A stretch of DNA of 64,000 bases from Zygosaccharomyces rouxii (GCF_000026365.1 NC_012991.1:1324209-1388208), one strand, 5' to 3'; positions 30,101 through 38,568 are shown, counted from the first letter of the stretch. Notes: generated from the sequence alone by a model not told the origin. Made by a program: numbers and translations.

Positions 30101-31464
30101 TGTGCTATAAGAACGTGTTCTGTATTGATGTAAATTTCAATTTGTTCATCGATAATTTCATTTTTCAGATTATCTTTCATCAAATAGAAACAACGATGAA
30201 TACCATTTTCCTTTAGCCTTTTCACCAGTTGTAATTTTCTCTGTTTATCTGTTAATGCCTGTAAAATGGAATTTATTAAAAAGAGCGTGGTGGATGCAAA
30301 ATCTATTCGTAATTGTTCAGTATTGGTGAATTGTAAAAAGAAAGAATTGTCTTGTGTGTATAATTTTTCCATATCTGAATTTAAAATGGGATCTGTTTTG
30401 GATGATAACGAGATATTTACCTGTTGTAACCAACTTTTAAGTCGAGGTGATAAATGGTTTAAAACTTTCTCATATCCTAATTGATCATCCACATAGGTCA
30501 ATAGTAATAATAACTCACAAGATAACGTTCGAATCTTTAAATATGTGTATTTGTCATTTAGAAGGGAACAAAAATAATCTACCAAATGGGAACAATTAAG
30601 AATGAACTGTCTTCCCTCTGCATAATTCATTATGGTTTTAAAGCATCGCAGATAAACAAACTGATTATTTGGTTGGATTCTGTGACAGCAATCTGCTAAA
30701 GCGGTAATATGATTTTCATCCAAAAATGTTTTACAAAATGATTCATGCCGAAGTTGTTTTTCCAATTGGTGTAAGACCCTAGAGATCTTATGAGGTTGAT
30801 CCTTTAGATTTTCTAAATTTTGTGAAAGTTCCTCTTCTTGAAAATTTGTAGCCAATAAATTGTCTGGTGACCAAGCACCTTTAGGTGATTGGAAATCATC
30901 ACCCGCTTGCATCTTACAAACAAGAGCCCATTTCCTTTTCTTTGAAATATTATGCAGATTCTTTCTTGCGTCCCCCCAAAAAAATGTTCGATCCTTTAGC
31001 ATGTCATCAAAAATGGCATCAACAACATCATCATTTGGAATCTTTTTCAAGTCAAATACAACAGATGGTGGTGATGATGATTCAGATATTCTTCGTCTTC
31101 TTCTTGTTCTATTCTCCTCTTGTATATGTGATAATTCATGCCGCTGATTTTGTTGTTGCTGTGATCTTTTTATGGATCCTTTTAAATTCCCCAACTCTCC
31201 AGTGGACATGTTTTTATTCTTCATTAGTGGCGGGAGATCATGCTGACGATCTAATGCAAACCCTGCTAATGAAAGACCCGTGCTAATAACTTGAGAAGTA
31301 TTTTGAATATTTTGATCTAAAGATCTGGCTCTTCTAACGTAATCATGAGGATCAACCCATCGAGATTTTCCCAAATATTGAAAACTACCCCCTTCTTCTT
31401 GTTCACCTTTCTCAATAAAAACAAACTCTTCACTGTCTTCCCTCTTGTCTTGAAACATAACCAT
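27190..31464 (-). CDS. BNR1: formin Bnr1
   Basis: Diaphanous-related formin that nucleates linear actin cables at the bud neck. I start at the ATG at 31464 (1424 aa; 1375 in S. cerevisiae); the frame upstream starts with GTG only. Order: variable N-terminus; GBD/FH3 armadillo region (~170-560); coiled-coil (~600-660); FH1 with three polyproline clusters (~770-850, for example PPPPPPPPPPPLPTNL); FH2 (~865-1260, opening near LKQIHWEKIDDVEKTVW and containing LRSYWRERSKCLLIF and IMEIGNYMNKKNVSG); and an acidic C-terminus. A basic cluster RRRRSTRMLDK follows an acidic stretch with VDLLLSKLRGV, a DAD-like autoinhibitory segment. Position matches YIL159W. Confidence 0.97.
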   Translation of the reverse strand: MVMFQDKREDSEEFVFIEKGEQEEGGSFQYLGKSRWVDPHDYVRRARSLDQNIQNTSQVISTGLSLAGFALDRQHDLPPLMKNKNMSTGELGNLKGSIKRSQQQQNQRHELSHIQEENRTRRRRRISESSSPPSVVFDLKKIPNDDVVDAIFDDMLKDRTFFWGDARKNLHNISKKRKWALVCKMQAGDDFQSPKGAWSPDNLLATNFQEEELSQNLENLKDQPHKISRVLHQLEKQLRHESFCKTFLDENHITALADCCHRIQPNNQFVYLRCFKTIMNYAEGRQFILNCSHLVDYFCSLLNDKYTYLKIRTLSCELLLLLTYVDDQLGYEKVLNHLSPRLKSWLQQVNISLSSKTDPILNSDMEKLYTQDNSFFLQFTNTEQLRIDFASTTLFLINSILQALTDKQRKLQLVKRLKENGIHRCFYLMKDNLKNEIIDEQIEIYINTEHVLIAQFADKPSLADLFYGNALESIVANTKNTSLEQPFGTLIQSISEMLKSKTTSESVKVLKALIIMFQFLESNLYNNMEFDPESVFQDSINTLVDNLESDEIAKRAMGEINFLQDAVRSLQEEKGQLEKLRDTNKDQIIQKFEYTTALLKDKELELRRLQNQFKSIKDERREEKKLLDQTLSHQQMNNQSSHVRGGTPTSPTTTPTTLFQNLKPHKDVNKHKLGKGPGKTLTKSRRVGSLAAYVADEPRKQISMGLPPGNSNASSHFRQASQTSGNHNGGNSAFSWLPPLPKLPSGYVSVASDAQGPGKAPEQFVSPSPASAPAPPPPPPPPPPPLPTNLVKAAIPTPPPPPPPPAPPLPPMKKASEGQASSGPPPPPPLPGKILSVGEAPPAPIPDKPKQSLKQIHWEKIDDVEKTVWEDNEQREETVKELEISGIFEKVQTTFQLKNSTVKKVKNDNSTKKTTQLKSFLSRDLAQQFGINLHMYSQYPVEEFVLKVLRCDNDILQNVSVLEFFNNEELTNIPASLSRSFAPYSADFQENKSPTVDPNELERPDRIFLELCYNLRSYWRERSKCLLIFATYERDYYDLVYKLQNIDDAIQKIKNAFRLKQLLYIIMEIGNYMNKKNVSGIRLNSLSKLSFVKSSVDNNLSFLHFIEKVVRVKYPDIYHFTDDLNKAEALGYISFDHIQSECEEYCSKVNSVVRMTTEGILSQQSNLHPKDEIMRKVKYKINRAKTKSQLLWDQYKLISADLDKLMKYFGENPMDKEAKNSFFANFGEFSVVFKKCAKENIEKEEAYRVYEQRKKLLDTRRSTKNSTTTTNNVKRLDDVKEPNVSNKPQLMNTSGQEAVEEEEGGDGEDDAVDLLLSKLRGVKKNPEPLRRRRSTRMLDKSVLSTTMTTTTTGKTNNEISSTGNNKSVRERENGGNNDNNHDVNDDDHQREFTTKESSPVESQNSKRGELLERTQAMLNDIQNI

Positions 31465-32197
31465 CAATGCACTGTCCTGCACTGCAACGAATGTTTAAAG
31501 TCTAGGGAGGTGTACACAGTTGGTACAGACCTAAGAGTTCCAAGAATGCTTTTTTTATTTTTTTTGTTTTGAATCTAACCAAGAGAAAGATACTACTGGT
31601 AGCGATTGTGTTTAATAAAAAACTAATACAAAAAATGCAAACGCAATGAAGGATCTTCGGACAATCAAACGTAATTCTGTTGGATCTTAATTGAAGCTCT
31701 GTTTTTGGTTAATTGATGTCTGTTTCCATTAGATCTGGTGGACTTTCGTGTATGTGTATGTTTGTATGGTCTACACAGAAACTTTTCAGGAAACGCGAAA
31801 AAAAAACAAAAAAAAAACGAATAAATTTTTTTGACGCGTGCGTCCTGATACTCACGTGTACACGGATATAAACAACTTTTCTCCGAACGGGAAAAATATA
31901 TATATATATATATTTCGGCCGTAATCACTTAAACACCGTTTTCTAGATCCTATCGCCTCCTCCCTTAGAAAAGGAAACTGTGGGGTAATTAAATTAGTAT
32001 TATTATTTCCAAACCGCCGTTAAATTACATCATTAACTGTTAAGTTCTCCTCAACGGTCTTAGCGGCTGACCTTTTTTCCCCAACAGATATATAAAAGAA
32101 GTAGATTGGGAAGGATACTTGGATACTTCTTTACTGATGAAGGCCGATCGTTATTTCGAAGACAGCTATCGGAGAGATTAACGAGAATAAGTGAAGT
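31465..32197. promoter_or_regulatory. divergent BNR1/POT1 promoter region
   Basis: 733 bp between divergent genes. It contains an E-box-like CACGTG at 31854-31859, an oleate response element (31863-31885), an (AT) alternation at 31895-31912 and a TATATAAA at ~32089-32096 that is well placed for POT1. Confidence 0.6.
31863..31885 (+). promoter_or_regulatory. oleate response element (Oaf1-Pip2 type) of POT1
   Basis: The sequence fits CGG-N3-TNA-N11-CCG exactly, the form CGGN3TNAN8-12CCG described for S. cerevisiae genes of peroxisomal fatty-acid oxidation. It lies 313 bp upstream of POT1, itself a classical target. Binding is inferred. Confidence 0.75.
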
Positions 32198-33433
32198 ATG
32201 TCAGCAAGATTATCAAATGTTAGGGATCACATCGCTGGCGGTAGTGATGCATATCACACAAATATTCACGAAAAGAGACCAGATGATATTGTAATCGTCA
32301 GTGCGCACAGATCAGCAATTGCGAAGGGCTTTAAAGGTTCATTTAAGGATGTAAACTCCGATTACCTCTTGTTAGAATTTTTAAAGGAGTTTTTCGACCA
32401 GCTTCCTCCTCAAATCCAAAATCATAAGGAGATCATAGGTGAAGTGGCTTGCGGTAATGTTTTAAATAAAGGCGCAGGTGCCACAGAACATAGGGGTGCT
32501 ATGTTAGCTGCAGGTCTGCCATATCAGATACCATTTTTAGCCGTTAACAGACAATGTTCTTCGGGCTTGACTGCGGTTAACGATATTGCGAATAAGATTA
32601 GAGTTGGACAAATTGACATAGGATTAGCATGTGGTGTTGAGTCTATGACGAAGAATTATCCACTTAAGGATCCCTTAGGTTTGATTTCTGACGAATTAAA
32701 AAACAATAAAGCCGCTAAAAAATGTATGCTACCAATGGGTATCACGAACGAAAACATCTCAAGTAATTTTACCATCAGTAGACAGATACAGGATGAATAT
32801 GCAGCAAATTCTTACAACAAAGCTGAAAGAGCCATTGAACAAGGTTTGTTTAAAGAAGAAATTCTACCATTACGTTTACCAAATGGTGAAGTGATATCAA
32901 CTGATGAAGGTCCTCGTAAAGGTGTTACCTCACAAAATTTAAGTAAATTGAAACCTGTTTTCATTAAGGATAAAGGTACTACCACCGCTGGTAATTCATC
33001 GCAACTTTCTGATGGTGTCGCGGGTGTTCTCTTAGCAAGAAGATCTGTCGCTGAAAAATTGAATTTACCAATCTTGGGTAGATACGTGGCGTTCCAATCT
33101 GTCGGTGTACCACCAGAAATTATGGGGGTTGGTCCTGCATTTGCCATTCCAAGGGTCTTGAAGGACGTTGGCTTGACGGTTGATGATATTGACATCTTTG
33201 AAATTAATGAAGCTTTTGCCGCTCAGGCATTGTACTGTGTTCATACATTAGGTATTGATATTGAAAAGGTTAATCCAAGGGGTGGTGCTATCGCTTTGGG
33301 TCATCCCTTGGGTTGCACAGGCGCTCGTCAAGTGGCAACTATTTTGCGAGAATTACAACCAGGTCAAGTCGGTGTCGTAAGTATGTGTATCGGTACCGGT
33401 ATGGGGGCCGCTGCCGTTTTTGTTAAGGAGTAA
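32198..33433 (+). CDS. POT1: peroxisomal 3-ketoacyl-CoA thiolase
   Basis: Last step of peroxisomal beta-oxidation: thiolytic cleavage of 3-ketoacyl-CoA. The product is 411 aa (417 in S. cerevisiae). An N-terminal PTS2-like nonapeptide RLSNVRDHI (residues 4-12) fits R-L-x5-H but has Ile where Leu or Ala is usual. The nucleophile Cys120 sits in NRQCSSGLTAVN. The second active-site blocks NEAFAAQA, GGAIALGHPLGCTGARQ and CIGTGMGAA are intact. A perfect oleate response element lies upstream. It converges on the YIL161W-like gene with 127 bp between stops, including an alternating TA stretch, as in YIL160C/YIL161W. Confidence 0.97.
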   Translation: MSARLSNVRDHIAGGSDAYHTNIHEKRPDDIVIVSAHRSAIAKGFKGSFKDVNSDYLLLEFLKEFFDQLPPQIQNHKEIIGEVACGNVLNKGAGATEHRGAMLAAGLPYQIPFLAVNRQCSSGLTAVNDIANKIRVGQIDIGLACGVESMTKNYPLKDPLGLISDELKNNKAAKKCMLPMGITNENISSNFTISRQIQDEYAANSYNKAERAIEQGLFKEEILPLRLPNGEVISTDEGPRKGVTSQNLSKLKPVFIKDKGTTTAGNSSQLSDGVAGVLLARRSVAEKLNLPILGRYVAFQSVGVPPEIMGVGPAFAIPRVLKDVGLTVDDIDIFEINEAFAAQALYCVHTLGIDIEKVNPRGGAIALGHPLGCTGARQVATILRELQPGQVGVVSMCIGTGMGAAAVFVKE

Positions 33434-33560
33434 ATTGTTTTTGCAATGAAAAGTGTGAGAAAAACGAAAAAGAGCACAAAAGAAACTATATATATATATC
33501 GTTACGTTAGGTCATATATATCAACATTCATGAATGCCATGTAAATTTTGTTTATTATCA

Positions 33561-34367
33561 CTATACGAATTTACTATGAAAAGACTTCTCACGTTTATCG
33601 ATTAACTTGTAACCTGGCTGTGATAAATATTCCGCCCTTTCCACTAAATAATTTAACTGAGAAATAATGGGTTCACCTAGGGACAATAATTGACTGGATT
33701 TATAGTTAAAATTTTTTGTCAATCTGTCTAATTTTTCCTCTAAATTACCAGGTTGTTGTTGAGCATTTGATTTACCGTACTGTAATTTTATAGGTGATTT
33801 TGGATAATCTAACGGAACGTTAATAATGAATTTGCAATTAGGAACACCTAATAATTTTTGATTTCTCGTAAATCCATAAGAGGTAACGTATTGCCCACGC
33901 TTGAAAAGTCTAAAATTTCTGTCCGATAAAACATGTATGCATTGAGCTATTTCATTCTCTCTTCGTATAGAAAGTTCTTTTTTGGATGTGTCAATCGATA
34001 ATTTAAAATCCTTACCTTCTTTCTTATCATTTTTATTCTTTGACGTGGGTCGCCTCTTGCCGCCATTATTGTGATGTTCGTTATCCTTATTTTTTGGTTT
34101 CCTTTCGTTATTTGAGTTTTGGTTCTTCTTACGCCTTGAGGGTGCATTCTTATCAGTTCCTGATTTCTCGTCTTGGGCTTCTTTCTTCTTGTCATGTGTT
34201 TGTTCATTATTGGATGCTCCCTTTTTGTTTTGACGCTTCCCAGTATGATTTTTAGATCCACGATGTTTTAGAGAATGATGGTGATTATACCGCTTCTCTT
34301 GATGACTAGATGCACTATTACTGTCTGATACAGTAGATGTACTCAGACTTGGACTTGGATCTGGCAT
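33561..34367 (-). CDS. YIL161W: uncharacterised protein, YIL161W family
   Basis: A 268 aa protein from the ATG at 34367. The first ~130 residues are highly charged and low-complexity (His, Lys, Asn, Ser), for example KNKNDKKEGKDFKL. The C-terminal ~140 residues look folded and conserved (QCIHVLSDRNFRLFKRGQY, GVPNCKFIINVPLDYPKSP, then a helical segment). The segment with VPLDYPKSPIKL faintly recalls the RWD-type fold, but I cannot confirm this. Synteny with POT1 supports S. cerevisiae YIL161W (235 aa, cytoplasmic, unknown function). This is the last gene of the collinear block; beyond it the content changes to subtelomeric type. Confidence 0.82.
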   Translation of the reverse strand: MPDPSPSLSTSTVSDSNSASSHQEKRYNHHHSLKHRGSKNHTGKRQNKKGASNNEQTHDKKKEAQDEKSGTDKNAPSRRKKNQNSNNERKPKNKDNEHHNNGGKRRPTSKNKNDKKEGKDFKLSIDTSKKELSIRRENEIAQCIHVLSDRNFRLFKRGQYVTSYGFTRNQKLLGVPNCKFIINVPLDYPKSPIKLQYGKSNAQQQPGNLEEKLDRLTKNFNYKSSQLLSLGEPIISQLNYLVERAEYLSQPGYKLIDKREKSFHSKFV

Positions 34368-34810
34368 TTCTAGTGTCTATAAAGTACCAGCTTGTCGATC
34401 TTTAACGATGTAGAGGATCTTATAACCTCATCTTCGGATTTTTTTTATTTTTTCCTGTCATTCTTCCCGTACTTCAGCTCTATCATGAAGACAGGGTAAC
34501 ACACTGGTGCTCTATCATAATAGATAAATATGTTAGTGAGTAGTTAGAATAAGCAAGGAATTGAACAGTCAAATTTAACTGCTAATATCATGATTGAACA
34601 GCCATGAATAGATTCGCAATCTCATTTCTGTATGCATTTGATATTAGTTTATAAATTCCCAGGTTCGAATCCCGAACAGAAGATTTTATTCTACAGTTGA
34701 GAAAAATACACAGAAATTCGAAAAACACAGGGTATTACTGATTACACTCAGATGAACGTTGCTGCCAAATAGCAGCCGCATTTGTACTTACAGAGTGTAA
34801 GAAAAAATAA
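34368..34810. other. intergenic, start of non-collinear region
   Basis: AT-rich, no protein gene seen. It contains a tRNA-like relic with a perfect B box (34625-34682) just upstream of the tRNA-Ser gene. Confidence 0.5.
34625..34682 (+). pseudogene. tRNA-like relic with intact B box
   Basis: GGTTCGAATCC at 34662-34672 is a perfect RNA polymerase III B box. The 7 nt after the degenerate T arm (34676-34682) can pair with TTTCTGT at 34625-34631 as an acceptor stem (one G-T wobble). The D and anticodon arms are missing: only ~27 nt lie between, and no A box is visible. The T stem pairs at only 3 of 5 positions. It is either a collapsed tRNA gene or an isolated TFIIIC site. Confidence 0.35.
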
Positions 34811-34892
34811 CGACAACTGCAGGATTCGAACCTGCGCGGGCAGAGCCCAAAAGATTTCTAATCTTTCGCCTTAACCACTCGGCCAAATTGTC
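34811..34892 (-). tRNA. tS(AGA): tRNA-Ser (anticodon AGA)
   Basis: 82 nt. On the minus strand it starts GACAATTTGGCCGAGTGG (A box TGGCCGAGTGG), has anticodon AGA in the loop TTAGAAA, a long type-II variable arm (TGGGCTCTGCCCGCG) and B box GGTTCGAATCC. It closes with an acceptor stem and G discriminator. No intron. Sequence is very close to the S. cerevisiae tS(AGA) family. Confidence 0.96.
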
Positions 34893-35287
34893 ACGTTGAA
34901 TTAATGGAACTTGAAAGAGTAAACTAGTTCACCAAGTCTTGGCATGCGTGTCCTACAACATCAAAAGGCAACATCAGAAATATTAAGAGGAGGAAGTGCA
35001 CTTCAGAAACTTGGATATTCCAGTGCTCGCACCGGTATTAATAGTATGTATGTCGTCAGAATTCACATGTTATGTTTTAAATTATAATCTGTATTATGAG
35101 CGGAAGCGAATCACACGGTAATTTCAATGCATGAGGCTAATCTTCATGTTTCCCTGAACCAGTATACTCTTTTTACAAAGGATAGTTTGAAAATTTAGAG
35201 AAGTAGTTACACCGAAAGGAATTAATCCTTCAAGCGTTTCTTTATCCTACTGGTTCAATATTGAGAGTCCCCGTACAAACAGTTAGT
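34893..35287. other. intergenic: tRNA-Ser to GRE2-like
   Basis: 395 bp with the promoter of the GRE2-like gene. The reductase frame is open upstream of its ATG from a TTG at 35261, which is not used as the start. No other feature was recognised. Confidence 0.5.
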
Positions 35288-36304
35288 ATGTCTGTTCTAG
35301 TTACTGGTGCTACAGGATTCATCGGTGAACATGTTGTTGATTTATTACTTAAAGAAGGATTTGGAGTGATAGGTACAGCCAGATCACTAGAGAAGGCACA
35401 GAAAGTACATGCTCAATTTAACAATAATCCAAAAGTTTCATTCGAAATTGTACCGGAATTAACAGCATTAGATGCCTTTGACAATCTATTTCGCGAACGT
35501 GGAGAAAGCATCCAAAGTGTAATTCACATGGCTTCTCCATTTATATCTGGTGCTACCAATTTTGGAAACCAACTATTGGTTCCCGCAAGAAACGGGACTA
35601 TAGCCATCTTTAATGCCATTAAAAGATATGGGAAGAAAGTAAGAAGGGTAGTATTTACATCGTCACTTCTGGCACTCGCTGAAGGTCGTAAGCTTGGTGA
35701 TAGAACGTTCACATTTAATGAAGGAGATTGGAGCTCAGTTACGTGGGAAACTTGTCAAAGTGATCCTATGAACGCGTATGGTGGATCCAAGAAATTCGCT
35801 GAACAAGCAGCATGGGAATTTGTAGAAAGCCACAGAGACGAAATTAATTTTAAATTAACAGCGGTTATCCCAGCCATGGTGTTAGGACCACATAAGTTTG
35901 CGGAGGACGTTAAGGATCACTTAAATCTTTCCAATAAAATCATCGATGGTTTGTTAAATTCATCACCAGATCAAACTAGTCTACCAAAAATGCATGCATC
36001 CTTTATCGATGTGCGTGATGTAGCTAGAGCTCACCTGATTGCCTTACAGAAAGAAAGCGCGACAGACCAAAGGATATGTGTTTTCAAAAGTACTTTCGGG
36101 TCACAAGATATCCTCGACATTTTGAATGCTAGGTTCCCCGAGTTAAGAGGAAAGATAAGTTCGGGTCCAAATCCCGGTAAAGGGGATCAAACACCATCAT
36201 GTAGCTACGATTTTTCTTTTTCCGATGAAATTCTGGGTTTTGAATTTAAGACCTTGGAGGAATCAGTTTACGATACCGTCGAGCAAGTTCTCAGTGTTAG
36301 ATGA
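35288..36304 (+). CDS. GRE2: NAD(P)H-dependent carbonyl reductase, Gre2/methylglyoxal reductase family
   Basis: Extended short-chain dehydrogenase of the Gre2/Ari1/YDR541C/YGL039W group. These cytosolic enzymes reduce methylglyoxal, isovaleraldehyde and other aldehydes with NADPH and are often stress-induced. Start at the ATG at 35288 (338 aa; Gre2 is 342 aa). The nucleotide-binding motif TGATGFIG is at residues 6-13. The catalytic YxxxK is Y164-GGS-K168 in NAYGGSKKFAEQAAWEF. The family block FIDVRDVARAHL is present. Which of the S. cerevisiae paralogs is the closest relative cannot be settled by eye. It lies at the edge of the subtelomeric-like region. Confidence 0.9.
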   Translation: MSVLVTGATGFIGEHVVDLLLKEGFGVIGTARSLEKAQKVHAQFNNNPKVSFEIVPELTALDAFDNLFRERGESIQSVIHMASPFISGATNFGNQLLVPARNGTIAIFNAIKRYGKKVRRVVFTSSLLALAEGRKLGDRTFTFNEGDWSSVTWETCQSDPMNAYGGSKKFAEQAAWEFVESHRDEINFKLTAVIPAMVLGPHKFAEDVKDHLNLSNKIIDGLLNSSPDQTSLPKMHASFIDVRDVARAHLIALQKESATDQRICVFKSTFGSQDILDILNARFPELRGKISSGPNPGKGDQTPSCSYDFSFSDEILGFEFKTLEESVYDTVEQVLSVR

Positions 36305-37088
36305 GCTTCACAGTGTAACAACTACTAAGGTAATTGAGATGTTGAGAGCCAGGTTTCGCCCCTTCATAAAGGGATTTATGGTGTTCCTATGGTTTTACCA
36401 TAGTTCTTTTTTTTATATTCTTTTGAAGATTCAATAAAACCGATATGGAGCTAGGGTGTATCGACAAACGGAAGAACGGTTTGATCCTGATCGTCTGAAG
36501 GAATCGTTAATTAAGTCAGAGCCGGATTGCTACCATTCAAACTGCTTGGCGAGAGTGCAGGATTCACGGTCGATTTTCTTGATACAAGGTATAATAACGT
36601 CTACTATGTCTTTTGGTAACATATCCATGATTAGACCTTTATCTTTTGGAACGTACTGATGTATACCTTACGTGACAAGGAGTATCCTTAAATGCATATT
36701 CTTGTTTCATTTAATCAGGGAATGCATCCACCATTGAGGGGGGGAATATGGCTAGATCAGATAGGCTAAGGGTTGTAAGATACTCTAGTTGAGTATCCTT
36801 GAAAAAAATTGCTAGTATCCCTTTATTGAAATAGAAAACGCTAGGCAACCCTAAAGTTTCCCTGCGATTAATCGTGTATATAGAGATGTGCTCCTGGTAA
36901 GGACCGAAATATCCGCGTATCAACAAACATCGCAATTACAAGAGGTTGTAGGATGACAATGTTCAACAAGTCTCAACAGAGAGTTGACAAGTAGGTAAAT
37001 TCTGAGACTTCCTATATAAACTGGTACCTTAAGATCCGCAAGATGTGGTGAGTGATAAATTTCGCTGAACAGTGTAGCACCATAAGCA
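36305..37088 (+). promoter_or_regulatory. upstream region of the catalase gene
   Basis: 784 bp without a supported gene. A TATATAAA box at 37013-37020 lies 69 bp before the catalase ATG. GAGGGGGG near 36736 includes AGGGG, a stress-response-type pentamer. Short open frames here have no recognisable content. Confidence 0.5.
37013..37020 (+). promoter_or_regulatory. TATA box of catalase gene
   Basis: TATATAAA, 69 bp upstream of the start codon. Confidence 0.5.
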
Positions 37089-38564
37089 ATGTCACCAGTA
37101 ACTTCCAATTATTCGGTTCCGCTCTATACTACGTCCAATGGCTGTCCTGTTAGGGACCCCAATGCCATGATCAAGATGGGTACGTTCGGTCCAACTCTTC
37201 TCCAAGACCATCATTTGATTGATCTTATCGCGCATTTTGACCGTGAGAGGATCCCCGAGCGTGTTGCTCATGCCAAGGGATCTGGTGCTCATGGGTACCT
37301 AGAAGTCACCGATGATGTCTCTGATATAGTCAGTGCAGATTTCTTGAATGGTATTGGCAAAAAGACACCTCTCTTCCTTCGTTTCTCTACTGTCGGTGGT
37401 GAAAGAGGTACCGCCGACTCTGCTCGTGATCCCCGTGGATTCGCTATCAAGTTCTATACCCAAGAAGGTGTCATTGACTGGGTCAACATTAACAGTCCCA
37501 TCTTCTTCATCAGAAATGGTGTCCAATTTCCATACTTGGTCCATACTCAGAAGGCTAGGGATCCCAAAACCAACTTAAAGGATCCTAATATATATTGGGA
37601 TTTCTTGTTAAACAACCCAGAGTCTGTTCACAACATCATGTTTGTGTTCTCTGATCGTGGTACTCCTTACTCATATAGACACATGCATGGTTTTTCGGCC
37701 CACACTTACAAGTGGATCAATAAAGAAGGTCAATTCCACTATGTTCAAGTCCACCTGCTCACCGATCAGGGTATTAAAAACTTGAATAACGAAGAGGCAC
37801 ATGCTTTGGAAGCAGATGATCCAGATCACGCAGGTCGTGATTTGTATGAGTCTATTGAGCGTGGTGGGCACCCCTCTTGGACCATCTATGTTCAAACAAT
37901 GACCGCAGAACAGGCAGAGCAAGCAGACTTTAGTGTGTTCGATTTGACCAAGACCTGGCCCCAAAAGGAGTATCCATTGAGGAGAGTTGCCAAATTGGTG
38001 CTAGACAGAAATCCTGAAAACTACTTCGCTGAAGTCGAGCAATCTGCTTTTAGCCCTGCGAACGCCGTCCCGGGCATTGAACCTTCAGCAGACCCAGTCT
38101 TGCAGGCAAGATTGTTCTCCTACGCTGACACACAGCGTTACCGCCTAGGACCCAACTTCAGCCAGGTACCCATTAACCGCCCTCTGCAGGCTTACTGTCC
38201 TTTCCAAAGAGATGGTCCGGGTCGTATGGACGGAAACTATGGTGCAGTCCCCAACTACCCCAGCTCTTTTGAACCATTAGACTACAGAGCTGATGCTTCC
38301 AACAACGAAGCCCACGAGAAGTGGGTTGGTGAAGCAACATTTTTCCATTGGGGAGCTACAGAGAAGGACTATGAGCAGCCAAGAATTTTCTGGGAAGTGT
38401 TCAAGAGAACCGGCCAACAGGATGCGTTCATTCATAATATAGCGGAAAATGTCAAGACCACGAGACCTGATGTTCAGGAGCGTGTCCTGAAGTTATTTTC
38501 AAAAGTCAATCCTGAAATTTCTGAGCATATTTCACAAACCTTACATAAGGTCACTTCCAAATGA
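37089..38564 (+). CDS. catalase (heme, small-subunit clade)
   Basis: Dismutates hydrogen peroxide to water and oxygen. The product is 491 aa, in the range of small-subunit fungal catalases. The catalytic His is in RVAHAKGSGAHG (His61), the distal Asn is in the stretch with NSPIFFIRN, and the heme-ligand Tyr345 is in LFSYADTQRYRLG. The block FSTVGGERGTADSARDPRGFA is intact. The C-terminus is ...HKVTSK, which lacks the final aliphatic or aromatic residue of a PTS1 (SKL/SKF), so peroxisomal import by PTS1 is doubtful. Sequence details and codon choice (frequent CGT, GAG, CCC, GTC) differ from neighbouring genes. By memory it looks less like S. cerevisiae Cta1 or Ctt1 than like catalases of more distant ascomycetes. 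Paralog or acquired gene: undecided. Confidence 0.93.
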   Translation: MSPVTSNYSVPLYTTSNGCPVRDPNAMIKMGTFGPTLLQDHHLIDLIAHFDRERIPERVAHAKGSGAHGYLEVTDDVSDIVSADFLNGIGKKTPLFLRFSTVGGERGTADSARDPRGFAIKFYTQEGVIDWVNINSPIFFIRNGVQFPYLVHTQKARDPKTNLKDPNIYWDFLLNNPESVHNIMFVFSDRGTPYSYRHMHGFSAHTYKWINKEGQFHYVQVHLLTDQGIKNLNNEEAHALEADDPDHAGRDLYESIERGGHPSWTIYVQTMTAEQAEQADFSVFDLTKTWPQKEYPLRRVAKLVLDRNPENYFAEVEQSAFSPANAVPGIEPSADPVLQARLFSYADTQRYRLGPNFSQVPINRPLQAYCPFQRDGPGRMDGNYGAVPNYPSSFEPLDYRADASNNEAHEKWVGEATFFHWGATEKDYEQPRIFWEVFKRTGQQDAFIHNIAENVKTTRPDVQERVLKLFSKVNPEISEHISQTLHKVTSK

Positions 38565-38568
38565 GTGT

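Noticed and set aside
31853..31925. Possible centromere (CACGTG followed by an AT run and TTTCGG)
   Set aside because: The CDEI-like box has C instead of R at the first position, the AT-rich core is far too short, and no CDEIII (TGTTTTTG-TTTCCGAA type) is present. A POT1 promoter with an oleate element explains it better.
35261..35287. Upstream extension of the GRE2-like frame from TTG
   Set aside because: Non-ATG start; the family begins at MSVLVTGATG, encoded from 35288.
36456..36659. 67-codon open frame before the catalase gene
   Set aside because: Short, no similarity recognised, located in a promoter.
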